Below, piece by piece: positions 24,581-34,166 of a stretch of 64,000 nucleotides of DNA. The translations under genes were made by a program, and so were the position numbers. The notes under the pieces are model-generated. The model made no database searches and was not told the origin of the DNA. It was given only the letters and a program-made list of their open reading frames with translations. Position 1 is the stretch's first letter. Each line of letters starts with the position of its first letter. Source of the stretch: CAVRTJ01 sp964507185 (GTDB lineage Bacteria; Acidobacteriota; UBA4820; DSQY01); the NCBI GenBank assembly GCA_964507185.1, contig CAZDOY010000002.1:1-64000 (forward strand). Direction: 5' to 3'.

Positions 24581-24656
24581 GGGGCTATGGCGCAGCTGGG
24601 AGCGCGCTTGAATGGCATTCAAGAGGTCGGGGGTTCGATCCCCCCTAGCTCCACCA
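24581..24656 (+). tRNA. tRNA-Ala (anticodon GGC)
   Basis: 76 bases including an encoded CCA end. The cloverleaf folds cleanly: acceptor GGGGCTA/TAGCTCC with the G3-U70 wobble pair that identifies alanine tRNAs, D-arm GCGC/GCGC, anticodon stem CTTGA/TCAAG with loop ATGGCAT (anticodon GGC, reading GCC/GCU), and T-arm GGGGG-TTCGATC-CCCCC. Short variable loop AGGTC. Confidence 0.97.
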
Positions 24657-24702
24657 ATAAAAACGAGCCCCCCGGCCCCGACCGGCGGGTAAGAAAAGAT
24701 AA

Positions 24703-24735
24703 AGCGCCGGAGGAATAAGGCCCCGGCGCTTTTCA
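24703..24735 (+). terminator. rho-independent terminator after tRNA-Ala
   Basis: Stem AGCGCCGG (24703-24710) / CCGGCGCT (24723-24730) with a 12-base loop followed by TTTTC. It ends the tRNA transcript just ahead of recJ. Confidence 0.7.
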
Positions 24736-24746
24736 TTTTATCCAGT

Positions 24747-26432
24747 ATGAACGCCACTGGGAGCAGCCGCGTGAAGCAGAACCAATGGATTCCGGCGACG
24801 GGATGGGAGGCCGAAAGCCTGTCGATCTCCAGGCGCTACGGCGTGGCGCCCGTGACGGCCATGTTCCTCGCCAACAAGTTCGAAGAGCCCTCGGAGATCA
24901 CCGAGTTTCTGGAGGCCGGCGGCGGCACATGCCCGCCTGCGTCGCGCCTTCCGAACGTTGCGTCCGCGGCGCGTGCCATCGCACAGGCGATCAAGGAGGA
25001 CAAAACCATCCTCGTGCATGGTGATTACGATGTGGACGGCCTCATGGGAGCGGCCGTGCTCATGGGAGGCCTCGGTTCTCTTGGGGGGCGGACCGTGGCG
25101 CACATTCCATCACGGTTCGACGGCGGCTACGGTCTTTCGGAGACGAGCCTCGAGGCGATCGTCAAGAGCGGCGCCGGACTCGTCGTAACGACCGACTGCG
25201 GCACAAATGCGAAGGAAATCGTCGAGCAGATAAGGGCCCTGGGCGTAGGCGTCGTCATCACGGATCATCACATCCCCAGCGAAAACTCCAGGCCACCGGC
25301 CATCATCGTGAACCCGCACATCGAGCGTGACCATCCAGACCGGACCATGTGCGGCGCCTACGTCGCCATGCAGACCGTCAGGCAGACCGCAGAGAGCATG
25401 GGCCGCCCCCTTCCGCTCGATCCCTTTCTCCGTCTCGTGGCCATCGCGACGGTGGCCGATGTCGTACCCATGTCGCCCGACAACCGCAGCATCTGCAAGA
25501 GGGGCTTCGAGGCGCTTGCACGCACACCCAACGTGGCCTTGGCCATGATGCTGAAGAGGGCCAAGATCAACGGGGACCTCCGGAGCCACCACATCGCCTA
25601 CCACATAGCGCCCCGCTTTAATGCAGCCGGGCGCATGAAGGACGGGCGGCTCGTGCTGGACCTCCTCCTTGAAAGGCATCCGGGCAGGGCGTCCGTTCTC
25701 ATGGGGCGACTGGAGTCGCTGAACCGGAAGCGGAAGGCGCTGCAGGCTGCCGCCATGGAAGAAGCTTCGGTCATAGCATGCGACCAGGAATCCTCCAGGG
25801 TCGTCTTCGTTTCCTCGGACACCTGGCACAGAGGAGTGATCGGCCCCGTTGCGGCCAGGCTGGCGGAAAACTATCGAAAGAGCGCGTTCGTGGTGGCCAT
25901 AGAGGGCGAGGAGGGCGTCGGATCGGCCAGGGCGTCGGGGGCGGACAACGTCATTCGGCTGCTTGAAGGGGCCGCCTCGAACCTCATTCGATTCGGAGGA
26001 CACCAGGGGGCCGCGGGATTCACCGTCAGCACCGACAGCGTTCCCGAACTCGGCCGTGCCCTGCAAAATGCGGAACCTCAGAAAGATTGCGGCTCAGAGG
26101 AACGCACCTACTTCCCGCTTTCGCCGGAGTCCCTTCCGGATGTGTGGGACGTGTGGGGTATCCTCGACCCATTCGGCCCCGGAAACGAAGAACCATTCAT
26201 CGGCGTGGAAGGGTTGCACGCGAGGGGATGCCGGGTCGTTGCGGATCGGCACGTCATATGGGAGGCCGGGCTTCCCAACGGTGATCCGCTCAACGTCATA
26301 GCCTGGGACGGCGTTCGGAAAGGCCTCGGTCCTTCGAGCCTCACGCCTTCTGTGCAGGTCATCGCCAAGCCCGCGCCCGAGTTCCGGCCGGGCAAGCTCC
26401 CGTTCTGTCTGGCTGTCGAAGACATTCTCTAG
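24747..26432 (+). CDS. recJ: single-stranded-DNA-specific exonuclease RecJ
   Basis: 5'-3' ssDNA exonuclease of recombination and mismatch repair. 561 residues, the usual bacterial length. Contains the DHH phosphoesterase motifs: HGDYDVDGLMGAAVL (motif I), VVTTDCGTNA, VITDHHIPSE (motif III DHH) and RFNAAGRMKDG, then the DHHA1 domain with SDTWHRGVIGPVAARLAE and the FGGHQGAAGFTV nucleic-acid loop, and a C-terminal OB-like domain. Start ATG 24747 lies right after the tRNA terminator; no clear SD is visible, so a promoter and start within this short gap are uncertain. Confidence 0.93.
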   Translation: MNATGSSRVKQNQWIPATGWEAESLSISRRYGVAPVTAMFLANKFEEPSEITEFLEAGGGTCPPASRLPNVASAARAIAQAIKEDKTILVHGDYDVDGLMGAAVLMGGLGSLGGRTVAHIPSRFDGGYGLSETSLEAIVKSGAGLVVTTDCGTNAKEIVEQIRALGVGVVITDHHIPSENSRPPAIIVNPHIERDHPDRTMCGAYVAMQTVRQTAESMGRPLPLDPFLRLVAIATVADVVPMSPDNRSICKRGFEALARTPNVALAMMLKRAKINGDLRSHHIAYHIAPRFNAAGRMKDGRLVLDLLLERHPGRASVLMGRLESLNRKRKALQAAAMEEASVIACDQESSRVVFVSSDTWHRGVIGPVAARLAENYRKSAFVVAIEGEEGVGSARASGADNVIRLLEGAASNLIRFGGHQGAAGFTVSTDSVPELGRALQNAEPQKDCGSEERTYFPLSPESLPDVWDVWGILDPFGPGNEEPFIGVEGLHARGCRVVADRHVIWEAGLPNGDPLNVIAWDGVRKGLGPSSLTPSVQVIAKPAPEFRPGKLPFCLAVEDIL

Positions 26433-26603
26433 CCCCAGGATGCGGATCCGGGAGGCTTGCGCGTTTCGGATAACTTTTCTGATGGGGCACCTGACCATCA
26501 GGGCCGGGGAGTGGCGCACACCCCCCTTATCCCGGGGGCCGGTTGTGGTAAGCTTTAAACTTGGTAAACCGGCAACCTCAATAGCCAAAAGGAAGGTAGA
26601 AAA

Positions 26604-29327
26604 ATGTCAAAATGGGTCTATTTCTTCGGTAACGGCAAGGCTGAAGGCAACGGCACCCAGAAGGAACTGCTCGGGGGCAAGGGAGCCGGCCTGGCCGAGA
26701 TGACCAACCTGGGAATTCCCGTTCCCCCGGGCTTTACGCTGACCACCGAGGTCTGCACCTACTATTACCAGAACGACCAGTCCTATCCGAAGGACCTCGA
26801 GAAGCTGGTCATGGAAGCCCTCTCCGGGGTGGAGGGGATCATGGACAGGAAGTTCGGCGACCCCGGCAATCCGCTGCTCTTTTCGGTCCGATCGGGGGCG
26901 CGCGCCTCCATGCCGGGCATGATGGACACCGTCCTCAACCTCGGGCTCAACGACGAGACCGTGCAGGGTCTCGCGGCCCTGACCAACAACCCCCGCTTCG
27001 CGTGGGATTCCTACAGGCGCTTCGTGGCCATGTACGGGGATGTCGTGCTCGATTTAAAGCCGGAAAAGAAGACGGATGACGACCCCTTCGACGTCATCCT
27101 GGACCAGGTCAAGGGAGAGGCCGGCGCTCGCTACGACACGGATCTCAAGACGGAGCACCTGCAGAAACTCGTCAAACTCTTCAAAGCCGAGATCAAGAAG
27201 AGGAAGGGGATCGACTTTCCTGAAAATCCCATGGATCAATTGTGGGGGGCCATCGGGGCAGTCTTCGGCTCGTGGATGAACGACCGCGCCATCGCCTACA
27301 GAAAGCTCTACGATATCCCCTCGGACTGGGGGACGGCCGTCAATGTCCAGACGATGGTTTTCGGGAACCTGGGAAACACCTCCGGCACGGGAGTCGGGTT
27401 CACGCGCGACCCGGCTCTGGGTGAAAACAAGATGTACGGAGAGTTCCTCATGAACGCCCAGGGCGAAGACGTTGTCGCGGGAACCAGGACGCCTCGCCCC
27501 ATTTCGGAACTGCAGCACATCCTACCCGATGCATATGGCCAGCTCGTGGACATCAGAAACAAACTCGAGTCCCATTATCGGGACATGCAGGATTTCGAAT
27601 TCACTATCGAGAACGGCAAGCTATGGATGCTCCAGACCCGCACGGGAAAGCGGCACCCCTTTGCCGCAGCCCGAATGGCAGTGGACATGGAAGCCGAAGG
27701 CCTGATCGACAAGAAGGCAGCGGTTCTCAGGCCGGAAGCCGACGGCATAGCGGCCTTCCTGGCGCCGGTATTTGACGGCGATGCCAAAAGGCGCGCGGTG
27801 GAGGAGGGGAGGATCATAGCCAAGGGTTTGCCGGCCGGACCCGGAGGGGCAACCGGCCGCGTCGTATTCACGGCACAGGACGCTGACGAATGGCGGAATC
27901 GGGGCGAGAAAGTCCTCCTGGTCAGAAAATTCACCAGCCCCGAGGACATCCGCGGCATGGACGCGGCGCAGGGCATCCTGACCGCGCAGGGCGGCATGAC
28001 CTCCCACGCGGCGCTCGTTGCGCGCCAGATGGGCAAGGTCTGTATCGTAGGGTGCGGAGACCTCAATATAGACTACGCCAAAGGCGTGATGGAGGTCGGC
28101 GGCAAGGTGATCAAAGAAGGCGACTGGCTCTCCATCGACGGCTTCAGCGCGGAGGTCATCATGGGCAAACTGGAGACCCGGCCTTCGGAGGTCCTTCAGG
28201 TTCTGAGCGGCGAACTTCCCCCAGAAAAGTCGAAGAACTACCAGCAGTTCGTGAAGCTCATGGCGTGGGCCGACGAGTTCAAGAAGATGCAGGTCTGGGC
28301 GAATGCAGACACGCCCAAGCAGGCGGCGCTTGCCGTGAAGCTGGGCGCACAGGGGATCGGACTGTGCAGAACGGAGCACATGTTCTTCGAAGGCGACAGG
28401 ATACAGTACGTTAGGCGCATGATTCTATCGGAGAGCGAGGAGCAGAGGCGCGATGCGCTCATGAAACTCGCTCCCATGCAGAAGGAAGACTTCGCGGGTA
28501 TCTTCAAGGCGATGGAAGGGCGCCCGGTGACGGTGCGATTGCTCGACCCGCCACTTCATGAATTTCTTCCGTCCCGAGAGGCTCTTAAGCCTGATATATT
28601 CAACAGGAAAGTTAAAGAAGTGGCCGATGCCCTCAGCGTGTCGCCGGAGGAGGTGGAGGAGCGCATCGAGGCCCTCCACGAGAACAATCCGATGCTGGGA
28701 CACAGGGGCTGCAGGCTCGGAATCTCCTACCCGGAGATCTACGAGATGCAGATCCGTGCCATCATCGAAGCGGCGTGCGATGTGGCAAAACAGGGCCTTC
28801 CGGTGAAGCCGGAAATCATGATCCCGATCGTCGCCACCGAGGGCGAGATGAGGATTATCGGAGAACAGGCCCGGAAGCTTGCGGACGAGATCATCGCGGC
28901 CGTGGGAGTCGATCTCAAGTACATGATCGGCACCATGATCGAACTCCCAAGGGCCTGCATGGTCGCGGACCAGATAGCGGGCATCGCGGAGTTCTTCTCC
29001 TTCGGCACGAATGACCTCACCCAAACCACCTGCGGCATTTCCCGAGACGACGTGAAGGGCTTCATGGGCACGTACGTCGCGAAGGAGATCTACCCTGTCG
29101 ATCCTTTCCAGCGACTGGACAGGAGCGGCGTGGGAGCACTCATGAAGATCGCGGTCGAGAAAGGCAGGAGGGCGAGGCCTTCCATGCAGATCGGGATCTG
29201 CGGCGAGCACGGTGGCGAGCCGAACTCCGTGGAGTTCTGCCACCAGATAGGTCTCGACTACGTGTCCTGCTCTCCGTTCCGCGTGCCGGTGGCTCGGCTT
29301 GCGTCAGCACAGTCGTCGCTCAGGTAA
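26604..29327 (+). CDS. ppdK: pyruvate, phosphate dikinase
   Basis: Interconverts pyruvate + ATP + Pi and PEP + AMP + PPi, here probably for gluconeogenic PEP or PPi-driven glycolysis. 907 residues. N-terminal nucleotide-binding domain (KGAGLAEMTNLGIPVPPGFTLTTE), phosphohistidine swivel domain with GGMTSHAALVARQMGKVCIVG (catalytic His around residue 467), and PEP-binding TIM barrel with GLCRTEHMF, GHRGCRLGISYPEIYEMQ, SFGTNDLTQTT and ICGEHGGEP containing the catalytic Cys. AAGGAAGG precedes the ATG. Confidence 0.97.
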   Translation: MSKWVYFFGNGKAEGNGTQKELLGGKGAGLAEMTNLGIPVPPGFTLTTEVCTYYYQNDQSYPKDLEKLVMEALSGVEGIMDRKFGDPGNPLLFSVRSGARASMPGMMDTVLNLGLNDETVQGLAALTNNPRFAWDSYRRFVAMYGDVVLDLKPEKKTDDDPFDVILDQVKGEAGARYDTDLKTEHLQKLVKLFKAEIKKRKGIDFPENPMDQLWGAIGAVFGSWMNDRAIAYRKLYDIPSDWGTAVNVQTMVFGNLGNTSGTGVGFTRDPALGENKMYGEFLMNAQGEDVVAGTRTPRPISELQHILPDAYGQLVDIRNKLESHYRDMQDFEFTIENGKLWMLQTRTGKRHPFAAARMAVDMEAEGLIDKKAAVLRPEADGIAAFLAPVFDGDAKRRAVEEGRIIAKGLPAGPGGATGRVVFTAQDADEWRNRGEKVLLVRKFTSPEDIRGMDAAQGILTAQGGMTSHAALVARQMGKVCIVGCGDLNIDYAKGVMEVGGKVIKEGDWLSIDGFSAEVIMGKLETRPSEVLQVLSGELPPEKSKNYQQFVKLMAWADEFKKMQVWANADTPKQAALAVKLGAQGIGLCRTEHMFFEGDRIQYVRRMILSESEEQRRDALMKLAPMQKEDFAGIFKAMEGRPVTVRLLDPPLHEFLPSREALKPDIFNRKVKEVADALSVSPEEVEERIEALHENNPMLGHRGCRLGISYPEIYEMQIRAIIEAACDVAKQGLPVKPEIMIPIVATEGEMRIIGEQARKLADEIIAAVGVDLKYMIGTMIELPRACMVADQIAGIAEFFSFGTNDLTQTTCGISRDDVKGFMGTYVAKEIYPVDPFQRLDRSGVGALMKIAVEKGRRARPSMQIGICGEHGGEPNSVEFCHQIGLDYVSCSPFRVPVARLASAQSSLR

Positions 29328-29354
29328 GGCGCTCGAGGGCAAGGCGTGACGTAA

Positions 29355-29390
29355 AACGGGGAGCCGTCTGCGGGCGGCTCCCCGTTCTTT
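29355..29390 (+). terminator. rho-independent terminator of ppdK
   Basis: Strong stem AACGGGGAGCCG / CGGCTCCCCGTT with a short loop (TCTGCGGG), followed by CTTT, 28 bases past the ppdK stop. Confidence 0.8.
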
Positions 29391-29450
29391 GCATATCTAT
29401 TTTCCGGGCTTGGGTACTCGTGGGTTCGCGCCAGGCCGGGCGATAGGCGC

Positions 29451-31208
29451 CTAAAGTCCGCCCTTCTTCTCGGAGGGGATGCTTCTCTTCATGTGGAGGA
29501 GCTGGATTTCGAGGAGTGCTTTCTCCATCGCCATTCCAGCTTGCGTCATGAAGATCTCCATGCCGGTCAGATCAGGCAGAGCCTGCCCCGATACGGCGTT
29601 GTCGCCGTAAAGCATCGCGATTACGCGCCCACGGCTCATCATGGGCAGGGCCACGGCCGTGGGCGGGATGTAGGCTCCGAGCATGGCCATCGCTTGTTTG
29701 TCCTCGGGGCCCAAATCCTGGCCGGCCTTTTGAATGGACGAACGCCGTTTCACCGCATCATCGAGAAAGGAACCCCGACCGGCGGATATTTTCAGACGAC
29801 GGACCTTGGCGGTCATGTTCTCCTCGTCGCCGGTTTCGCCAAACCCCCCGAGACCGACAAATGCCTCCTTCCTCACGAGGAAGAGGACAGCGCGTTCGAA
29901 GTACTCGGCTGCCAGCCTGAGCACGAGAAGGGAAATCTCACTCGACTCTTTCGGGCTGGCCAGTTCACCCATGAGTCCTTTCAGCAGGGAAAGCTGGTCG
30001 CGGATCCGGTCCCCCGAGCCGGGGGTGTCCGCTCCGAGATCGCTGAGGAAAGACGCCACTTCCTCCTCGACTGGAGGGATCATCTTGTCCACTTCAGCGC
30101 AGAAGCTATCGGCGAAGCTCCGGATCGACTCCTCGAACTCATCCACCTTCAAATTGGCCAGGCCCGGCTTGGGAAGAATGGCGAGAGCGCCGTTGGCCCT
30201 GGCGACGCTCAGGATCTTCTCGTCGCTAAGGTCGGTCATGAGGACGATCTTGACCTGTGGAAAGCGCTGGTGGGCATCCTGGACGAGTTCGAGCCCGCCG
30301 AGGTAGCCCTCACTGCTCTGGGTGGGCATCAGGAGGTCGACGAGCGTGACAAAGGGCGTTCTTTCGGCCAGCAGGCGTGTGCAGGCTAGCCTGTAGTCGT
30401 TGAGGCTCGACACGATGCACACATCGGCAAAGTGTTCCAGAAGGCGCTTTCGCAGGAGCTTCCTGAAGATGGATTCGTCCGAGGCGAGGAGTATCGTGAT
30501 GCGATTGCGTGCGGGCTTCATGCGGAATGTTCTGGGGTGAGCAGGCTGCACGGCGGGTTCCTGGGGGCCCGGGGGCAAGGCATCCATGTCCGGTTCAGAG
30601 GGTGCGAGGTGAGCGCCCCCCGGCTCCCGGGCCGACCGTTCCTCGTCGTTGGATGCGGGCATAGGGCCGCGGGCTTCTTCGAGACGTCTCGGTTCGGCCC
30701 ATTCGACCAGGCTCTCCTCGGTCAAGGTCTGGGTGAGCAGGTTCTGCGGAGAGACGGACTTCTTTAGGGGAGAGAAGGGCTTTACTGTGGTGCTCTCAAG
30801 TTCGTCGCCCGCTTCAGTAAGGAAGAAGTTGAACTGGCCTTCGGAAATCTGTGTGAGAATCCTGAGGCGCCGGGAGATCTCGAGTCTCCGGGCCTGCTCC
30901 AGAAGCTGGGTGTTGAGCGCACCGGTTTCGAGCAGGCGGCGCAAAACCGCCCGGGAATCCCCGCTGGCTCGCTCCCGGGCTTCCGAAAGATCTGTGGCGT
31001 CGACCAGGTCCTGGTCCTCGAAGAAGGCGAGAAAGTCCTCTTCGCTGAAGTCGCCGACGATATCTTCCACGTTGCCCGCAGCGAAGTAGATGAAGGACGT
31101 TCCCATGGAGGGAGGGGCAAGGCGGAGTACGCCCGTCCTTCTGGATACGTTGACGATTTGCAGGATGTCCAGGAGGGACAGGTCCTCCAGGCTACCGCCT
31201 AAGCTCAT
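29451..31208 (-). CDS. DUF4388 - receiver domain regulatory protein
   Basis: A 585-residue signalling protein. Residues 1-110 are DUF4388 (MSLGGSLEDLSLLDILQIVNVSRRTGVLRL). After a Pro/Glu-rich linker, residues about 235-360 resemble a response-regulator receiver (ITILLASDESIFRKLLRKRLLE, VTLVDLLMPTQSSEGYLGGLEL with phosphoacceptor-like Asp, IVLMTDLSDE, ILPKPG). The C-terminal 180 residues look GAF-like (FERAVLFLVRKEAFVGLGGFG, AVALPMMSRGRVIAMLYGD). Cytoplasmic. Last gene of the mtnP-pfkB-ribH-nusB-transglutaminase run. DUF4388 proteins are frequent in myxobacteria and Desulfobacterota; partner and output unknown. Confidence 0.8.
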   Translation of the reverse strand: MSLGGSLEDLSLLDILQIVNVSRRTGVLRLAPPSMGTSFIYFAAGNVEDIVGDFSEEDFLAFFEDQDLVDATDLSEARERASGDSRAVLRRLLETGALNTQLLEQARRLEISRRLRILTQISEGQFNFFLTEAGDELESTTVKPFSPLKKSVSPQNLLTQTLTEESLVEWAEPRRLEEARGPMPASNDEERSAREPGGAHLAPSEPDMDALPPGPQEPAVQPAHPRTFRMKPARNRITILLASDESIFRKLLRKRLLEHFADVCIVSSLNDYRLACTRLLAERTPFVTLVDLLMPTQSSEGYLGGLELVQDAHQRFPQVKIVLMTDLSDEKILSVARANGALAILPKPGLANLKVDEFEESIRSFADSFCAEVDKMIPPVEEEVASFLSDLGADTPGSGDRIRDQLSLLKGLMGELASPKESSEISLLVLRLAAEYFERAVLFLVRKEAFVGLGGFGETGDEENMTAKVRRLKISAGRGSFLDDAVKRRSSIQKAGQDLGPEDKQAMAMLGAYIPPTAVALPMMSRGRVIAMLYGDNAVSGQALPDLTGMEIFMTQAGMAMEKALLEIQLLHMKRSIPSEKKGGL

Positions 31209-31223
31209 ATTTCGCTCCGAACC

Positions 31224-32315
31224 TCATTCCCCCTCGGTTCGACTATAGAAGATAAGGCGACGCTTGTCCATGCCCGTCAGGCGGATGTTTTCCCGCTGTC
31301 TTGATCCCCCCGCGGAGACCACCGTGAGTTCGTAGACGCCCGGCTCGAGGCCGTTGAAAAAGAAATTGCCTTCCCACAGCTTCATGGAGACGATGCCCCC
31401 ATTTCCGGCGAGCGTCGCCGTGCCGTGGAGCGGGATGTCCATTCCACCAAGGAGCTTGCCCGTGATGATCGAGCCTGTGCGATAGTCCGCAGACGGGCGG
31501 GCCCAGAGGAGACAGTCGGCGCCAGCAGGCGGTTCATAAAAGGTCCTGTCCTTCTGGTCGAGGAGGGATATCCGTCCGCCCGTATACGCCTTTAGCCCGC
31601 CGACGTCCAGGCCGCCGCCGTCCCTCAGAACGACGTAGTTCTGGGGAACCCAGTTGGTCGACCGGAAGGGGTCGCAGAACACGGGGCCAACCTCCGGAAA
31701 ATCGATTTCTATCCACGCGTGGAGGCGTCCTCCCTGGAGAGAAACAGGCACCTTGGACGCAGGGACCTTAAGCCCGACGATTTCCCTGCATTTTACTCCG
31801 AGGGCCTTGAGGATGGTTACGGCGGCATGCGTCATACCCACACAGGAAGACTCGCCCCTGGCCATCACCGATCTGAACGTTTCGTCGAAATCGGGCTTCT
31901 GCTTATAGTGTAGCCTTTCGCGAAGAAAAGTCAGCACGGCGTCAACGGCCTGATCCTCGCGCGCGCAGTTCGACAGGCGTGCCTCCAGACTTCGGGCGGC
32001 CGATGTCGGCAGGTCCAGTGAGGCCGGCAGCCGGCCAGGACGGAAAGGCGTTCTCACTCGCAACGGCCGCAGGCTCACCTGCACCTTTATGCGCCAGTGT
32101 CCACGTGCGCCTTCCACCTCCTGAACAAAGCCGTTGCATTTGAAGGACGGCGGGGGAGGCGCGCCGGGGGCGTCGAGGCTGTAAACCGCCGATGCCGATC
32201 CCTCGACCCAGCCTATCAACCGCGGATAGCGCGGCCCCCCTTGCAGCGCGGGTGATGCCGCGAGAACCGCCACGGCCAGGAGAAGGAGGCTAGCCGGACG
32301 CGTGAAGAATGGCAT
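31224..32315 (-). CDS. secreted transglutaminase-like protein
   Basis: A 363-residue exported protein. Signal peptide FFTRPASLLLLAVAVLAAS (residues 3-21). The middle holds a transglutaminase-like core: Cys in SSCVGMTHAAV, His in GRLHAWIEID, Asp in VFCDPFRSTNW, the Cys-His-Asp triad of the superfamily, typical of peptidases or amidases of the periplasm. A C-terminal beta domain (TGKLLGGMDIPLHGTATLAG, ELTVVSAGG) resembles carboxypeptidase-regulatory or Ig-like folds. ATG 32315 overlaps the end of nusB by 26 bases, implying coupling. Substrate unknown. Confidence 0.8.
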   Translation of the reverse strand: MPFFTRPASLLLLAVAVLAASPALQGGPRYPRLIGWVEGSASAVYSLDAPGAPPPPSFKCNGFVQEVEGARGHWRIKVQVSLRPLRVRTPFRPGRLPASLDLPTSAARSLEARLSNCAREDQAVDAVLTFLRERLHYKQKPDFDETFRSVMARGESSCVGMTHAAVTILKALGVKCREIVGLKVPASKVPVSLQGGRLHAWIEIDFPEVGPVFCDPFRSTNWVPQNYVVLRDGGGLDVGGLKAYTGGRISLLDQKDRTFYEPPAGADCLLWARPSADYRTGSIITGKLLGGMDIPLHGTATLAGNGGIVSMKLWEGNFFFNGLEPGVYELTVVSAGGSRQRENIRLTGMDKRRLIFYSRTEGE

Positions 32316-32694
32316 CCAGGACCCCGTTGAGAAAGCGTCCGGATTCCTCTCCGCCGAACTTCTTCCCGATTTCCACCGCCTCATTGATGGCCACCTTGGC
32401 AGGTATGTCAGGATCGAATTTCATCTCGTATACGGCCATTCTCAACAGGCCTCGGTCGGTGCGTGTCAGGCGTTCGAGCTTCCAGTGCATCAGGTGGGCG
32501 GATATCAGTTCATCGATCTCGGTCCCTTGCCGCCAAACGCCCTGGACGAGGCTTTGTGCGAATGATCGGACCCTTGCGGAACCCCTCTTGTCCTGTTCGA
32601 TAGCCGCTGTCACCGAGGTGATGTTTTCCACGCCGAGGTCAAGCTGATAGAGGTAGGTGAGGGCCAGTTCCCGGCCTTCGCGCCGTACGCCCAT
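32290..32694 (-). CDS. nusB: transcription antitermination factor NusB
   Basis: 134 residues, all-helical RNA-binding factor that with NusE (S10) binds boxA in rRNA antitermination. Recognisable by the N-terminal REGRELALTYLYQLDLG, the central LVQGVWRQGTEIDELISAHL and the C-terminal NEAVEIGKKFGGEESGRFLNGVLDAI. It starts one base past the ribH stop, the ribH-nusB order being widespread in bacteria. Confidence 0.96.
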   Translation of the reverse strand: MGVRREGRELALTYLYQLDLGVENITSVTAAIEQDKRGSARVRSFAQSLVQGVWRQGTEIDELISAHLMHWKLERLTRTDRGLLRMAVYEMKFDPDIPAKVAINEAVEIGKKFGGEESGRFLNGVLDAILHASG

Positions 32695-32695
32695 G

Positions 32696-33160
32696 TCACA
32701 AGGCCTTGTAGAGATTGGCCATCTCGATGGCCGCCTGGGCGGCGTCGAAGCCCTTGTTGCCCGCCTTGGTTCCGGACCGCTCGATGGCCTGTTCGATCGT
32801 GTCCGTCGTGATTACGCCGAAGAGGACGGGGAGGCCCGTTTCAAGGGCGCTGGCGGCAAGGCCCTTGGCGACCTCGGCGGCGATGTATTCGAAGTGGGGC
32901 GTACTCCCTCGGATGAGCGCTCCGAGCGCGATCACGGCGTCGAATTTTCCCGAGACCGCCATGCGCTTGGCCACGAGCGGAATTTCGAATCCCCCCGGCA
33001 CCCAGGCCACCGTGATATTCTTCTCCTCTGCGCCATGCCTCTGCAAGCAATCCAAGGCTCCGTCGAGCAGCTTGGTCGAGAAGAACTCGTTGAAGCGGCT
33101 GATCACGATGCCGAATTTGAGTCCCTTTGCCGATAATACGCCCTCGAGCGTCTTGACCAT
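32696..33160 (-). CDS. ribH: 6,7-dimethyl-8-ribityllumazine synthase
   Basis: Penultimate step of riboflavin synthesis; forms a large icosahedral or pentameric shell. 154 residues. Motifs: SRFNEFFSTKLLDGALDCL, WVPGGFEIPLVAKRMA, ALGALIRGSTPHFEYI, PVLFGVITTDTIEQAIERSGTKAGNKG. GGAGGTTTCG precedes the ATG. No FMN riboswitch was recognised in the 80-base upstream gap, and ribD/ribE/ribAB are not in this window. Confidence 0.97.
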   Translation of the reverse strand: MVKTLEGVLSAKGLKFGIVISRFNEFFSTKLLDGALDCLQRHGAEEKNITVAWVPGGFEIPLVAKRMAVSGKFDAVIALGALIRGSTPHFEYIAAEVAKGLAASALETGLPVLFGVITTDTIEQAIERSGTKAGNKGFDAAQAAIEMANLYKAL

Positions 33161-33240
33161 CGAAACCTCCTCCCATGCTCGGCCCGAACCGTGCGCCGCC
33201 GAAATGGCGTGTCGCGCAGGACCGCGCCCGTTTATCTCTA

Positions 33241-34152
33241 TTATAAGTCCCCGAATTCCGTCAGCCGCCTGAAGGCATTATACCTCGCCTCGATGTCCTC
33301 GCGGCTGAGGGAGGCCAAACGGTTCATGGAAAAGTCCTCGACGTTGTAGGAGGCCATGACGCTGCCCATGATGGCGGCGCGGCGCATCGTCTCCGGAGCC
33401 TGGTTTCGCTTGCTCGAAATGTACCCCATGAACCCGCCTGCGAAGGAATCCCCAGCGCCGGTCGGATCGAATACCTTTTCCAGCGGAAAACTGGGCGCGG
33501 CGAAGATTGAGTCCGCCGTTATCTTAAGGACGCCATATTCGCCCCTCTTGATGACGAGCATCGCAGGCCCACAGGACAGTAGGCTCCTTGCCGCCGAGAA
33601 GAGGTTTCCCTCTCCGGAGAGCTGGCGGGCCTCCGCTTCGTTGATGACGAGCACGTCGATGCGGGGCAGGACGCGCATCAGGTCTTCGCGGCTGTTCTCT
33701 ATCCAGAAATTCATGGTGTCGGCCGCAACGAGCCTGGGCGAATCGAGTTGATCGAGGACCTTGAGCTGAGCCTTCGGATCTATGTTTGCAAGAAAGAGAT
33801 AGGGCGCGCTACGGAATGCTTCGGGCACGACAGGGTCAAAATCCATAAGGACATTAAGGTCGGTACGGATGGTCCGGGCATCGTTCATGTCCTCGCCGTA
33901 TTCCCCCTGCCAGTGGAAGCTTTTTGCGCCGTTCACGGTCTGCAAGGCAGAGAGGTCGATCTGGTGGGATTCGAGGAGTCTACGGTCTTCGTCCGCGAAG
34001 TCCTCCCCAACGACGGCCACTATGGCCACATCCGTGAAATAGGACGCGGCCATCGCGCAGAATGCGGCCGAGCCGCCGAGCACACCCTTTCTTTCGCCGA
34101 ATGGAGTCTTGACGGAATCATAGGCCACGGTGCCGACAACGAGTAGTTCCAT
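33241..34152 (-). CDS. PfkB-family carbohydrate kinase
   Basis: 303 residues of the ribokinase/PfkB fold. N-terminal GGSAAFCAMAAS region and C-terminal signature FDPTGAGDSFAGGFMGYI, in which GAGD is the anion hole and Asp the catalytic base. Specific sugar or nucleoside unclear. AAGGTGATC precedes ATG 34152, 14 bases after the MTA phosphorylase gene, so the two are one operon; a role in handling the ribose moiety of methylthioadenosine or another nucleoside is an inference. Confidence 0.88.
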   Translation of the reverse strand: MELLVVGTVAYDSVKTPFGERKGVLGGSAAFCAMAASYFTDVAIVAVVGEDFADEDRRLLESHQIDLSALQTVNGAKSFHWQGEYGEDMNDARTIRTDLNVLMDFDPVVPEAFRSAPYLFLANIDPKAQLKVLDQLDSPRLVAADTMNFWIENSREDLMRVLPRIDVLVINEAEARQLSGEGNLFSAARSLLSCGPAMLVIKRGEYGVLKITADSIFAAPSFPLEKVFDPTGAGDSFAGGFMGYISSKRNQAPETMRRAAIMGSVMASYNVEDFSMNRLASLSREDIEARYNAFRRLTEFGDL

Positions 34153-34166
34153 AGATCACCTTAATT

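Noticed and set aside
26510..26600. CCCCC/GGGGG hairpin before ppdK as a recJ terminator
   Set aside because: Stem is short and no T run follows; it may be part of a promoter region instead.
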